Assembly (NCBI RefSeq): GCF_021432385.1
Contig: NZ_JAEACT010000002.1
Span: 2,407,501-2,471,500, forward strand
Length of the DNA stretch: 64,000 bases
DNA from: Clostridium hydrogenum
GTDB taxonomy: Bacteria > Bacillota > Clostridia > Clostridiales > Clostridiaceae
Reading direction: 5' to 3'
Part shown: positions 8,535 through 16,381 of the stretch, in pieces
How positions within the stretch are numbered: position 1 is the stretch's first letter
How the letters are laid out: the number at the start of each line of letters is the position of its first letter
Notes under the pieces: generated by a model
What the model saw: the letters and a program-made list of their open reading frames with translations, nothing else
The model's database searches: none
Told to the model about the DNA's origin: nothing
Program-made: the position numbers and the translations under genes

Positions 8535-9338
8535 TTATTGTGGTTGTTTTCCAATATAGGCTAATATGCCACCATCCACATATAAAACATGACCATTTAC
8601 AAAGTTTGATGCATCAGATGCTAAAAAAACGGCTGGTCCCATTAAATCTTCTGTTACTCCCCAACGTGCTGCTGGAGTTTTTGCAATTATAAATTGATCA
8701 AATGGATGTTTTGAACCATCTGGCTGAACTTCTCTAAGAGGAGCTGTTTGTGGTGTAGCTATATATCCAGGTCCGATACCATTACATTGGATATTGTGTT
8801 CACCATATTCAGATGCAATGTTTCTTGTTAACATCTTAAGTCCACCTTTTGCAGCCGCGTAAGCTGAAACTGTTTCTCTTCCAAGTTCGCTCATCATAGA
8901 GCATATGTTTATTATTTTTCCATGTCCCTTTTTAATCATTCCAGGTATTACAGCTTTAGACACTATAAATGGTGCATTTAAATCTACATCTATAACCTTT
9001 CTAAAATCTTCTGCTTTCATTTCAAGCATTGGAATACGTTTGATTATTCCAGCATTATTTACAAGGATATCTATTATCCCAACTTCTTTTTCTACCTTAT
9101 TAATAAATTCATTTACTGCTTCTTCATTTGTAACATCACATACGTAGCCATGTGCTTTTATTCCTTCTGCCTCATAAGCTTTTAATCCTTTATCTACTAA
9201 TTCCTGCTTAATATCATTAAATACTATTGTAGCCCCTGCACTGGCATAAGCTTTTGCAATAGCAAATCCAATACCATATGATGCACCAGTTACAAGTGCA
9301 ACTTTACCTTTTAACGAAAAATCCTTCAATATATCCAT
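8535..9338 (-). CDS. Short-chain dehydrogenase, KduD/DhuD or gluconate 5-dehydrogenase type
   Basis: NAD(P)-dependent oxidoreductase of 267 residues. The nucleotide loop TGASYGIG (about 18-25), NNAGI (about 93-97) and catalytic Y-x3-K in SAYAAAKGG are all present. The C-terminal ending FVNGHVLYVDGG is standard. The sequence resembles proteins annotated as gluconate 5-dehydrogenase or 2-deoxy-D-gluconate 3-dehydrogenase. Its operon partner is an RpiB-like isomerase, so reduction of a diketo-deoxygluconate in uronate breakdown is the more attractive role. The ATG at 9338 has GGAGG upstream. The gene is divergent from an AraC regulator that probably controls it. Confidence 0.85.
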   Translation of the reverse strand: MDILKDFSLKGKVALVTGASYGIGFAIAKAYASAGATIVFNDIKQELVDKGLKAYEAEGIKAHGYVCDVTNEEAVNEFINKVEKEVGIIDILVNNAGIIKRIPMLEMKAEDFRKVIDVDLNAPFIVSKAVIPGMIKKGHGKIINICSMMSELGRETVSAYAAAKGGLKMLTRNIASEYGEHNIQCNGIGPGYIATPQTAPLREVQPDGSKHPFDQFIIAKTPAARWGVTEDLMGPAVFLASDASNFVNGHVLYVDGGILAYIGKQPQ

Positions 9339-9428
9339 TAATATTCCTCCTTAAACTATAACATTTACTTGATGATTTAATTATACTATTGAGATTTCAC
9401 TATTTCTTGTTATATTTTATTTAAAATG

Positions 9429-9456
9429 TTGCAAATATTGAAGCAATATTTATAAT
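9429..9456 (+). promoter_or_regulatory. Promoter of the AraC-type regulator with an operator-like palindrome
   Basis: TTGCAA at 9429-9434, a 16-base spacer and a consensus TATAAT at 9451-9456. The spacer holds a perfect inverted repeat AAATATTG-AAG-CAATATTT (9433-9451), so a protein bound there would cover the promoter. This is the space shared with the divergent dehydrogenase operon. Confidence 0.6.
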
Positions 9457-9497
9457 AGAATTATATGGACAAATATGAAAAATTGAGGTGGTTTTAC

Positions 9498-10346
9498 ATG
9501 AAAGAATTTACATCTTGTAAAGAATCTATTAAAAGTTGCATAGAAAATAAATATTTTTCAATCGCACATCTGCACTCAGAGGAAGAAACTATGGCTATTC
9601 ATATACATGATTGTTACGAAATTTATTATTCTATTTCTGGCGGAAAACAATTCTTAATAGATAATAAATTATATACTATTACCCCTGGAAATTTATTTGT
9701 TATAAATCAATTTGAAGGTCACTATGTTTCCCAAATAAGTAAAACAACTCATGAAAGAATAGTAATCTCTATTTACCCTGATTTTTTAAAAGCAATTTCT
9801 ACTAATAAAACAGATTTAAACTACTGCTTTAAACATCGTGATAATAATTTTAGGCATAAAATTGAACTTAACAAAGAGCAACAAAGTAGATTTATATATT
9901 TTATAAATAAAATCATAAGTACTGAAGGTTTTGGTTCGGATATTATTGAGTATTCAAGCTTTATAGAACTTATGGTCTATTTGACCAAGCTATCTTTAGC
10001 TAATGAAGATTCTTCTATATATAAATATAACAATCAAATTCAAGAAATAATTAACTACATTAACGATAATGTTACAGAAAATATTACTGTAAAAAGCATA
10101 GCAGATAACTTTTTCTTAAGCGAATCATATATTTGCAGAATTTTCAAACTAGCTACTGGTACTACGATAAATAAATATATTATTGCTAGAAGAATATCTA
10201 TGGCAAAAGCTCTTCTTTCAAATGGCTTTAGCATTAACGACGTATACTTTAAATGTGGTTTTAATGATTACAGCAACTTTCTAAAATCCTTTAAAAAGGC
10301 TGTTGGAGTATCTCCAAAAAAATATTCTACTTTTAGCATGAATTAA
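9498..10346 (+). CDS. AraC-family transcriptional regulator
   Basis: 282 residues from the ATG at 9498, which has GAGGTGG at 9485-9491; an earlier in-frame ATG at 9465 lacks a site. The N-terminal cupin-like sensing domain has HIHDCYEIYY and the YTITPGNLFVINQFEGH block. The C-terminal 100 residues carry two helix-turn-helix units, the first around SIADNFFLSESYICRIF and the second around NDVYFKCGFNDYSNFLKSFKK. Divergent orientation from the isomerase/dehydrogenase operon suggests it activates that operon in response to a sugar acid. The effector cannot be told from the sequence. Confidence 0.88.
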   Translation: MKEFTSCKESIKSCIENKYFSIAHLHSEEETMAIHIHDCYEIYYSISGGKQFLIDNKLYTITPGNLFVINQFEGHYVSQISKTTHERIVISIYPDFLKAISTNKTDLNYCFKHRDNNFRHKIELNKEQQSRFIYFINKIISTEGFGSDIIEYSSFIELMVYLTKLSLANEDSSIYKYNNQIQEIINYINDNVTENITVKSIADNFFLSESYICRIFKLATGTTINKYIIARRISMAKALLSNGFSINDVYFKCGFNDYSNFLKSFKKAVGVSPKKYSTFSMN

Positions 10347-10480
10347 TTTAATACAAATTTCAATAAAAATAAAAAATATATTAAAATTTATCATAAACCC
10401 TATTTAGTCATATGGTAATTCCACGATAATATATACATAGATGATATATATTAGAATTATTTGTTATGAGGTGAGCGGTT

Positions 10481-11542
10481 ATGGTGTTAAAAAAGAAGTT
10501 AGTTCCAATAAATGATTTAACGGCAGGAATGGTATCTGCAAGTAATATAAATTTCTCTGGAGTATTACTATTGTCTAAAGATGTTGCAATAACAGACTTT
10601 GCTATAAATATTTTAAAGCAAAACTATATAGTTGATGCAGTTGAAATTTATTCTGAAGATGAATATACTGATATTTTGAACGTAAAAGCTAAAACAGTTA
10701 AAGAGTTAGAATCTACTTTCAATAATTTTTCTTCCAAATTACAAAATATATTTACTAATATCTCTTCACTAAAGCTTGATGATTTAGAGGAACTAAGAAA
10801 GTTCACAAAAAGAACACAAGAAGAGTTCAAATCAACAGGTCTTGTTATTAGAGATATCGTTTTTTATGGCAACAAAGAAAATAATATTTATAGACACAGC
10901 GTAAACGTATCAGCACTTAGTTATATACTTGGCAAATGGTTAGGCCTTAATGAAGATGAAATAAACTCACTAACATATGCTGCTGTATTGCATGACTTTG
11001 GGAAAACCAAATTAGATGAATATTTATTGAATAAAAAAATCGAAGAACTTACACCTGAAGAATATGAAAAATACAAAACTCATCCTATTTTGGCCTATCA
11101 CTTCGTGCAGCAAATTCCATACTTAGATGATAGTGTATGTAGAGGTGTAATTATGCATCATGAAAGAATTGATGGCTCAGGATATCCTCTTGGAGCTATT
11201 GACAATAAAATACATAAATTTGCGAAAATAATAGCAATTGCAGATACTTTTGATAATATTACCTCAGGGAGATATACTGATAAATTTACTGGTCCTTTTG
11301 AAGCATTAAAAATCGTTCAAGAGCAAAGCCTAGGGAAACTTGATAATAAATTCTGCAACATGTTTTTACACCAAATGGTAAATTACTACATGGGTGAAAG
11401 CGTTGTGTTAAGTGATGATCGCTCCTGCAAAATTATTCAAGTTGATATAAATGATATTACAAACCCTCTTTTGCTTGATGAAAATGGCTTCGTTGATTTA
11501 AAAGAGGAAAAAAATATATATGTTAAAAGACTCGTCGTATAA
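10481..11542 (+). CDS. HD-GYP domain protein, predicted c-di-GMP phosphodiesterase
   Basis: 353 residues. Residues 1-110 are an N-terminal region of the kind often found before HD-GYP domains. The catalytic domain has H139 (RHS), H171-D172 (HDFGK), H226-H227 and the GYP signature at 234-236 (DGSGYP), so the metal and substrate residues look intact. There is no membrane segment, so it is probably cytosolic. The ATG at 10481 has GAGGTGAGC upstream. It is monocistronic and followed by a palindromic repeat that can act as terminator. A GGDEF protein about 10 kb away could make the substrate; any functional link is only inference. Confidence 0.88.
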   Translation: MVLKKKLVPINDLTAGMVSASNINFSGVLLLSKDVAITDFAINILKQNYIVDAVEIYSEDEYTDILNVKAKTVKELESTFNNFSSKLQNIFTNISSLKLDDLEELRKFTKRTQEEFKSTGLVIRDIVFYGNKENNIYRHSVNVSALSYILGKWLGLNEDEINSLTYAAVLHDFGKTKLDEYLLNKKIEELTPEEYEKYKTHPILAYHFVQQIPYLDDSVCRGVIMHHERIDGSGYPLGAIDNKIHKFAKIIAIADTFDNITSGRYTDKFTGPFEALKIVQEQSLGKLDNKFCNMFLHQMVNYYMGESVVLSDDRSCKIIQVDINDITNPLLLDENGFVDLKEEKNIYVKRLVV

Positions 11543-11555
11543 AAGGATTACAAAG

Positions 11556-11621
11556 TACAGAGTACAATGAATGTTGGTTTAGCTTTAACAGCGAAAAATC
11601 ATCCTTACATTGTACTCTGTA
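11556..11621. repeat. Palindromic repeat, family A, copy 1 (also terminator-like)
   Basis: 14-bp perfect arms 11556-11569 and 11608-11621 built from TACAGAGTACAATG. The same AGAGTACA word recurs in the arms at 51.9-52.1 kb. A T-rich run follows on the plus strand, 14 bases after the HD-GYP stop, so it can also end that transcript. Confidence 0.7.
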
Positions 11622-11735
11622 TTTATTTTCACATGACCTTATAAATAAATTGTCATTATTAATAGATTTATATGATTTTAAAGGATATAATAATATATGG
11701 TGAAATTAAAGATTTAATTAAAAAGGTGGGTCTAA

Positions 11736-12473
11736 ATGAGAAACATAAAAATGCTAATTGAATATGACGGAACAAGGTATAAAGGCTGGCAAAAGCAAAA
11801 AGACGGCGTTTCAACTATTCAAGCTAGAATAGAAAATGTACTATCAAAAATGACAGGTGAAAACATTCAAGTAATTGGCTGCGGAAGAACAGATTCTGGT
11901 GTTCACGCCGAAAATTACACTGCAAACTTCCATACAAATTGCGAACTAAGCATAAATACAATGCTCAATTATTTATATGAATTCTTGCCCGAAGATATAG
12001 TTGTAAAATCTATGAAAGACACAACCGAAAGATTCCATGCAAGATATAACGCCAAATCAAAAACTTACATTTACAGAATAAATACAAGTAATTTTAGAAG
12101 TGTATTTAACAGGAAATATGTTTATCATACTGATGATGAGCTAGATATAGACGCTATGAGAAAAGCATCTGAAATTTTAATTGGAACTCATGATTTTCAA
12201 AGTTTTACAAATTTAAAAAGCAAAACAAAATCAACTGTTAAAACTATAAACTATATAAACATAACAAAAAACTCCAACTTGATAGAAATTGAAGTAAATG
12301 GTAACAGCTTTTTATTTAATATGGTAAGAATAATAGTCGGAACACTTTTGGAAGTAGGAAATGGTAACTTAAAAATATCTGATGTAGAAAAAATATTAGA
12401 CGAAAAGAAAAGATCAGAAGCTGGTCCAATAGCACAAGCAAAGGGATTATGTCTAAAAAACGTAGATTATTAA
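11736..12473 (+). CDS. truA: tRNA pseudouridine(38-40) synthase TruA
   Basis: Isomerises uridines 38-40 in the anticodon stem of tRNAs. 245 residues, the normal length. The catalytic aspartate D53 lies in GCGRTDSGVHA, and the opening IEYDGTRYKGWQ and the late FLFNMVRIIVGT block are standard. The start is the ATG at 11736 with AAGGTGGG upstream. A TATAAT at 11686-11691 may be its -10 element, but no clear -35 is seen. It lies between unrelated genes and is probably transcribed alone. Confidence 0.96.
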   Translation: MRNIKMLIEYDGTRYKGWQKQKDGVSTIQARIENVLSKMTGENIQVIGCGRTDSGVHAENYTANFHTNCELSINTMLNYLYEFLPEDIVVKSMKDTTERFHARYNAKSKTYIYRINTSNFRSVFNRKYVYHTDDELDIDAMRKASEILIGTHDFQSFTNLKSKTKSTVKTINYINITKNSNLIEIEVNGNSFLFNMVRIIVGTLLEVGNGNLKISDVEKILDEKKRSEAGPIAQAKGLCLKNVDY

Positions 12474-12528
12474 TATTTTTTTGTATTATTGTAAAAATTA
12501 AATATATAAAAATCTTTACAAATTATAA

Positions 12529-12557
12529 TTGACATAAGTCTTTTAAAAATCTAAAAT
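12529..12557 (+). promoter_or_regulatory. Housekeeping promoter for the PRPP synthetase gene
   Basis: Consensus TTGACA at 12529-12534, a 17-base spacer and TAAAAT at 12552-12557, 66 bases before the ATG. Confidence 0.7.
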
Positions 12558-12622
12558 TAATTTAGTGATATTTATTAACACTTTTATAACAATAATTTAA
12601 CATAACAGATGGAGGATGAATA

Positions 12623-13738
12623 ATGAGTAACAGTCAATTTTTTGACCATACTAATGGAGATTTAGGTTTAATTGTTTTAGAAAGCTGCAAAGAATTAGGA
12701 GAAAAAATTAACGAACATATTAAAGAAAAAAGAAAAACTGATGAAACATTCTTATTACCAGCTCAAGAAATACGTTTTTCCAATGGTGAGGGAAAGGTAA
12801 AACTTACAGATTCAGTTAGAGGAAAAGACATTTACATACTTTGTGATGTAGGAAATCACAGTTGTACATATAACATGTTTGGATTAAAAACTTTCAAAGG
12901 TCCAGATGAACATTTTCAAGATATAAAGAGAACAGTATCCGCTATAAGAGGAAAAGCAAAAAGGATAACTGTTATAATGCCATTACTTTACGAATCAAGA
13001 CAACATAGAAGAAAAGGCAGAGAATCTCTAGATTGTGCATTAGCCCTTCAGGAATTAGAGAGATTGGGTGTACAAGAGATATTGACTTTCGATGCTCATG
13101 ATCCTAATGTTCAAAACGCAATTCCATTATTGTCATTTGAGAATTTGTACCCTACATATGATATTGTTAGAACTATCCTAACCGAAGAAAAAAATATACA
13201 AATAAATCAAAACAGCTTGCTCGTTATAAGCCCAGATACTGGTGCTATGGATAGAGCAATCTACTATTCAAGTGTTCTTGGAGCAGATGTTGGTTTATTT
13301 TACAAGAGAAGAGACCACTCAACAATTGTAAACGGAAAAAACCCTATAGTTAAACATGAATATATGGGAAGGGATGTTGAGGATTTAGATGTATTAATAG
13401 TTGATGATATGATAGCTTCAGGAGAATCTGTTCTTGACATAGCAAAAGAATTAAAAAATAGAAAAGCAAGAAACGTCTATGTAGCTACTACTTTTGCTTT
13501 CTTTACAGAAGGACTAGAAAAATTCCAAAAATATTATGATGATGGTATAATATCAAGAGTTTATTCAACAAATTTAACTTATATATCACCTGAACTTAAA
13601 AAAGCTGAATGGTTTAGAGCAGTAGATATGTCACAATTCATCTCTATAATAATAAATAAATTAAATAGAGATAAATCTATTGCTAAATATATGGATGCCA
13701 CATATATTTTACATGAACTTCTAAACAATAGAAAATAA
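12623..13738 (+). CDS. Ribose-phosphate pyrophosphokinase, divergent long form
   Basis: Predicted to make PRPP from ribose 5-phosphate and ATP, the precursor of nucleotides, histidine and tryptophan. 371 residues against about 310-320 for the usual Prs. The PRPP loop VDDMIASGES (around residue 260) and the ATP-side YESRQHRRKGRE flexible-loop motif are clear. The N-terminus is extended and the core contains insertions. A standard prs gene probably exists elsewhere in the genome, so this may be a paralogue with different regulation. A strong terminator follows directly. Confidence 0.85.
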   Translation: MSNSQFFDHTNGDLGLIVLESCKELGEKINEHIKEKRKTDETFLLPAQEIRFSNGEGKVKLTDSVRGKDIYILCDVGNHSCTYNMFGLKTFKGPDEHFQDIKRTVSAIRGKAKRITVIMPLLYESRQHRRKGRESLDCALALQELERLGVQEILTFDAHDPNVQNAIPLLSFENLYPTYDIVRTILTEEKNIQINQNSLLVISPDTGAMDRAIYYSSVLGADVGLFYKRRDHSTIVNGKNPIVKHEYMGRDVEDLDVLIVDDMIASGESVLDIAKELKNRKARNVYVATTFAFFTEGLEKFQKYYDDGIISRVYSTNLTYISPELKKAEWFRAVDMSQFISIIINKLNRDKSIAKYMDATYILHELLNNRK

Positions 13739-13794
13739 AAAAAATTAGAAGGGCTGTCCTACATAACATTGTAGAACAGCCCTTCTAATTTTTT
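13739..13794 (+). terminator. Strong intrinsic terminator after the PRPP synthetase gene
   Basis: 25-bp arms 13739-13763 and 13770-13794 with one mismatch, 6-base loop, ending in TTTTTT. It begins at the stop codon of the gene. Confidence 0.9.
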
Positions 13795-13808
13795 GTAACA
13801 TTTTAAGA

Positions 13809-13846
13809 CTACAAACATAGTATATGACTATAGACTACAAATGTAG
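13809..13846. promoter_or_regulatory. Two BlaI/MecI-type operators upstream of blaI
   Basis: CTACA-AA-TGTAG at 13835-13846 matches the TACAnATGTA operator of BlaI/MecI repressors. A degenerate copy, CTACA-AA-CATAG, lies at 13809-13820, 26 bases away centre to centre. Their position just before the ribosome site suggests autoregulation of the blaI-blaR1-like pair. Confidence 0.7.
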
Positions 13847-13858
13847 GGAGGTAAATTA

Positions 13859-14236
13859 ATGAAGAGTTATATTCCTAAATTATCTGATGCTGAGTGGATT
13901 GTAATGAAAATTATATGGGAAAAATCCAATACCACTTCACCAGAAATAATTGAAGCTTTAAGAACAAGTACAACTTGGAGTTCAAAAACAATTAGAACCT
14001 TAATAGATAGGCTTGTAAAAAAAGGTGCCGTTAAAGTTACAAAAACCCATTCATTGAATGAATATACTCCACTTATGTCACAAAATGAGCTTCAAAGATT
14101 TGAAACACAATCTTTCATAAAAAAAATATATGATGGATCTATTAAATTGCTAGTAGCAAACTTTTTACAAGAAGAAAACCTAACAGATAAAGAAATTGAC
14201 GAATTAAAAAACATTTTAAATCAAAAATCTAAATAA
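13859..14236 (+). CDS. BlaI/MecI/CopY-family transcriptional repressor
   Basis: 125 residues. The N-terminal winged helix holds LSDAEWIVMKIIWE and TTWSSKTIRTLIDRLVKKG, the recognition part of the family; the C-terminal helices dimerise. In the family, the repressor is cleaved when the membrane metalloprotease encoded next door is activated. That partner lies 13 bases downstream. Operator-like palindromes sit in its own promoter region. The ATG at 13859 follows GGGAGG. Confidence 0.9.
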   Translation: MKSYIPKLSDAEWIVMKIIWEKSNTTSPEIIEALRTSTTWSSKTIRTLIDRLVKKGAVKVTKTHSLNEYTPLMSQNELQRFETQSFIKKIYDGSIKLLVANFLQEENLTDKEIDELKNILNQKSK

Positions 14237-14249
14237 GGGGATTCTTTTG

Positions 14250-16058
14250 ATGAGCTTAGATACTGTATTTAAAATAGTTCTTAATATTTCTATTATGGCA
14301 AGTATAACTGCCTTAGTAATTTTTCTAGTAAAATTTTTATTTAAAAACAAATTAAGTTCAACTTGGCATTACTATATTTGGATTTTGGTTATTGTAAGAC
14401 TTTTAATGCCCTACTCTCCTAAAAGCCATATTAGCATTTTTAATATACTTCAGTTTTCAGGCATTTACAAGAGTACTATGTATAATAACGAAAAGTCAGC
14501 ATCAAGTTTATCACCAGCATTAGGAAATGCTTCATCTTTTAATACTACTGTAAAAAATCAAAGTTCAAAGCCTATTTTTTTAAAAAAGCTTCCTCCAACT
14601 GAAACCACTAAAAATAATCTTAACTACCTTATAAATTTTCAAACTGCTAGCATTATATGGATTATAATTGCAGCATCATTATATTTATATTTTCTTATTG
14701 TATACTTTAGTTTTTTAGCAAAAATAAAAAAAGAAGATATATGTACTGATGTAACTATCATTGCTTTACTAAAACACTGTAAAAAAGTGCTTTGCATAAA
14801 AAGCAATAACCTTCAGATTATAACCAGCACAAAAATAAACACACCAACTTTAGTAGGAATTTTTAAACCAAAAATCATACTTCCAAAAAATTTAATATAT
14901 GAGCTATCATCAAGCGAACTTAAGTATGTCATTCTTCATGAGCTCATACATTTCAAGAGAAAAGATATCTTAATTAGCTGGATTAGCACTGCCTTACAAA
15001 TTTTGCATTGGTTTAATCCAATACTACTAATATGTTTTAAACAATTGAAAAAGGATTGTGAATTATCCTGTGATTCTACTATTTTAACCCACATTATAAT
15101 TGATGAGCACCACAATTATGGTGAAACTCTTATAAAACTCGCTCAAATTATTTCAAAACCCAAGTGCATCCCAGGAACTACTGCAATAATAAGTAAATCT
15201 GAAATTAAAAGGAGAATTATTATGATTTCTAAATTTAAGAAAAAAACAATAATATGGTCTGCTGTAGGTATTATTCTCGCTGCTGTAATAGCTTGTGTAG
15301 TATTGACTAACTATTCATCATCAAGTACTAAAACACAAAAAACTTCTTCAACTGCTAGCAATAAATCCCCTAAGACTAAAAAAGCTAGTATTCCTGTTAA
15401 ACCTTCTTCAGTTACTGCTGTCTCTATTAATCCCTCTGCTAACTCTAATAATACTAATGCTGCACCTTCATCTGCTGCACCTTCATCTAAAAAAACAAAT
15501 ACTACCGTCGCTTCTATTAAACCAGCTTCTATCCCACAAGCAAAAAGCACTAATGAAGCATCCAATTCAAATTTTACGCAAATTTCAAACAGCGGTATTA
15601 TAAACTTGCTATCAAAAGGAGATGTTTCACTTAGAAATTCCTATACCAACATTATAATGAATCACAAAACTGGTAATGAAATAGATATAAATGGCCGCAG
15701 CTTTATAAAATTATCTCCAGATATTAAAGACTATAATTCTTTAAGAAGATTTGTAAACCAAAATTCTACACTTAACAATTATTATACAGACCACTTCATT
15801 AGAAATTTTATGGATGTAACTTTTAGAATGGTAAATGGATATTATTATTCATGTTATGGTAATTACGGAACTTTAGCTCTTTATGACAATCACTGCAGCG
15901 TTGTATCTAAAAGCTATAATGGAAATACCTTAACAGTAGTTCTAAACACCATGTACGAGGATGGATCAAACAGTCCAATACACGCTACTCTAATCTTTAA
16001 TGGAAATAATTGGTCAATAGACAAAACAGATAGCGTACTGCCAGAATTAAATAAGTAA
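14250..16058 (+). CDS. BlaR1/MecR1-like M56 membrane metalloprotease with an unrelated sensor domain
   Basis: 602 residues from the ATG at 14250 (a TTG one codon earlier is less likely). Membrane helices occur near residues 5-30, 38-55 and 135-155. The cytosolic M56 peptidase motif HELIH is at 230-234, with the downstream CELSCD block supplying the further metal ligand. Another helix (about 335-355) leads to an extracellular linker of about 100 residues rich in Ser, Thr, Asn, Pro and Lys, then a C-terminal domain of about 145 residues. That domain lacks the S-x-x-K, S-x-N and K-T-G motifs of the penicillin-binding sensor of BlaR1. It may resemble small secreted IseA-type domains, but I cannot confirm this. 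It probably cleaves the adjacent repressor on an unknown envelope signal. Confidence 0.85.
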   Translation: MSLDTVFKIVLNISIMASITALVIFLVKFLFKNKLSSTWHYYIWILVIVRLLMPYSPKSHISIFNILQFSGIYKSTMYNNEKSASSLSPALGNASSFNTTVKNQSSKPIFLKKLPPTETTKNNLNYLINFQTASIIWIIIAASLYLYFLIVYFSFLAKIKKEDICTDVTIIALLKHCKKVLCIKSNNLQIITSTKINTPTLVGIFKPKIILPKNLIYELSSSELKYVILHELIHFKRKDILISWISTALQILHWFNPILLICFKQLKKDCELSCDSTILTHIIIDEHHNYGETLIKLAQIISKPKCIPGTTAIISKSEIKRRIIMISKFKKKTIIWSAVGIILAAVIACVVLTNYSSSSTKTQKTSSTASNKSPKTKKASIPVKPSSVTAVSINPSANSNNTNAAPSSAAPSSKKTNTTVASIKPASIPQAKSTNEASNSNFTQISNSGIINLLSKGDVSLRNSYTNIIMNHKTGNEIDINGRSFIKLSPDIKDYNSLRRFVNQNSTLNNYYTDHFIRNFMDVTFRMVNGYYYSCYGNYGTLALYDNHCSVVSKSYNGNTLTVVLNTMYEDGSNSPIHATLIFNGNNWSIDKTDSVLPELNK

Positions 16059-16224
16059 ACCGAATTGGAAGTTTTTAAGGCCGTGTAAATAATTATGTGT
16101 ATTCTCTTTCTTTAGACAAATAATTTCGAAATGATATTTTTGTAAAATTTTGTAAAATAAATTTTTCAAAGTTTATTGTTTATTCAGCATTACATTGTAT
16201 ATTATATCCAATTTTGGTCAATAA

Positions 16225-16380
16225 TATACTTGCTAATAGCAGGATAAGGCAATGCTGAGGAGCAACCTGAGCGGATATTAGTGTTCTTTACAGAAACGGA
16301 TGGTTTTAAACTATCCGTTTTATCCGTTTCTGGGAGAACTAAAGCGATAAACCTCAGGGGTTTGGGGACAGAGTCCCCAA
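16225..16380. other. Hairpin-rich noncoding segment inside the IS256-family element
   Basis: Seen here are TTGGGGAC-AGA-GTCCCCAA (16362-16380), touching the transposase stop; CAGAAACGGAT (16291-16301) able to pair with ATCCGTTTCTG (16322-16332) or, in part, with ATCCGTTT (16313-16320); and CTGAGG (16255-16260) facing CCTCAG (16352-16357). It is far more GC-rich than its surroundings. No gene is seen in it. It may be a structured RNA or a nested element. Confidence 0.55.
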
Positions 16381-16381
16381 T

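Noticed and set aside
15311..15565. Minus-strand open frame inside the M56 receptor gene
   Set aside because: It is the antisense of the Ser/Thr/Lys-rich linker and gives a repetitive Ala/Leu/Glu product with no ribosome site.
16225..16380. Group I intron or IStron, or IS605 guide-RNA end
   Set aside because: I could not find the conserved intron core or a TnpB-like gene, and the terminal repeats and target duplication assign the segment to the IS256 element.
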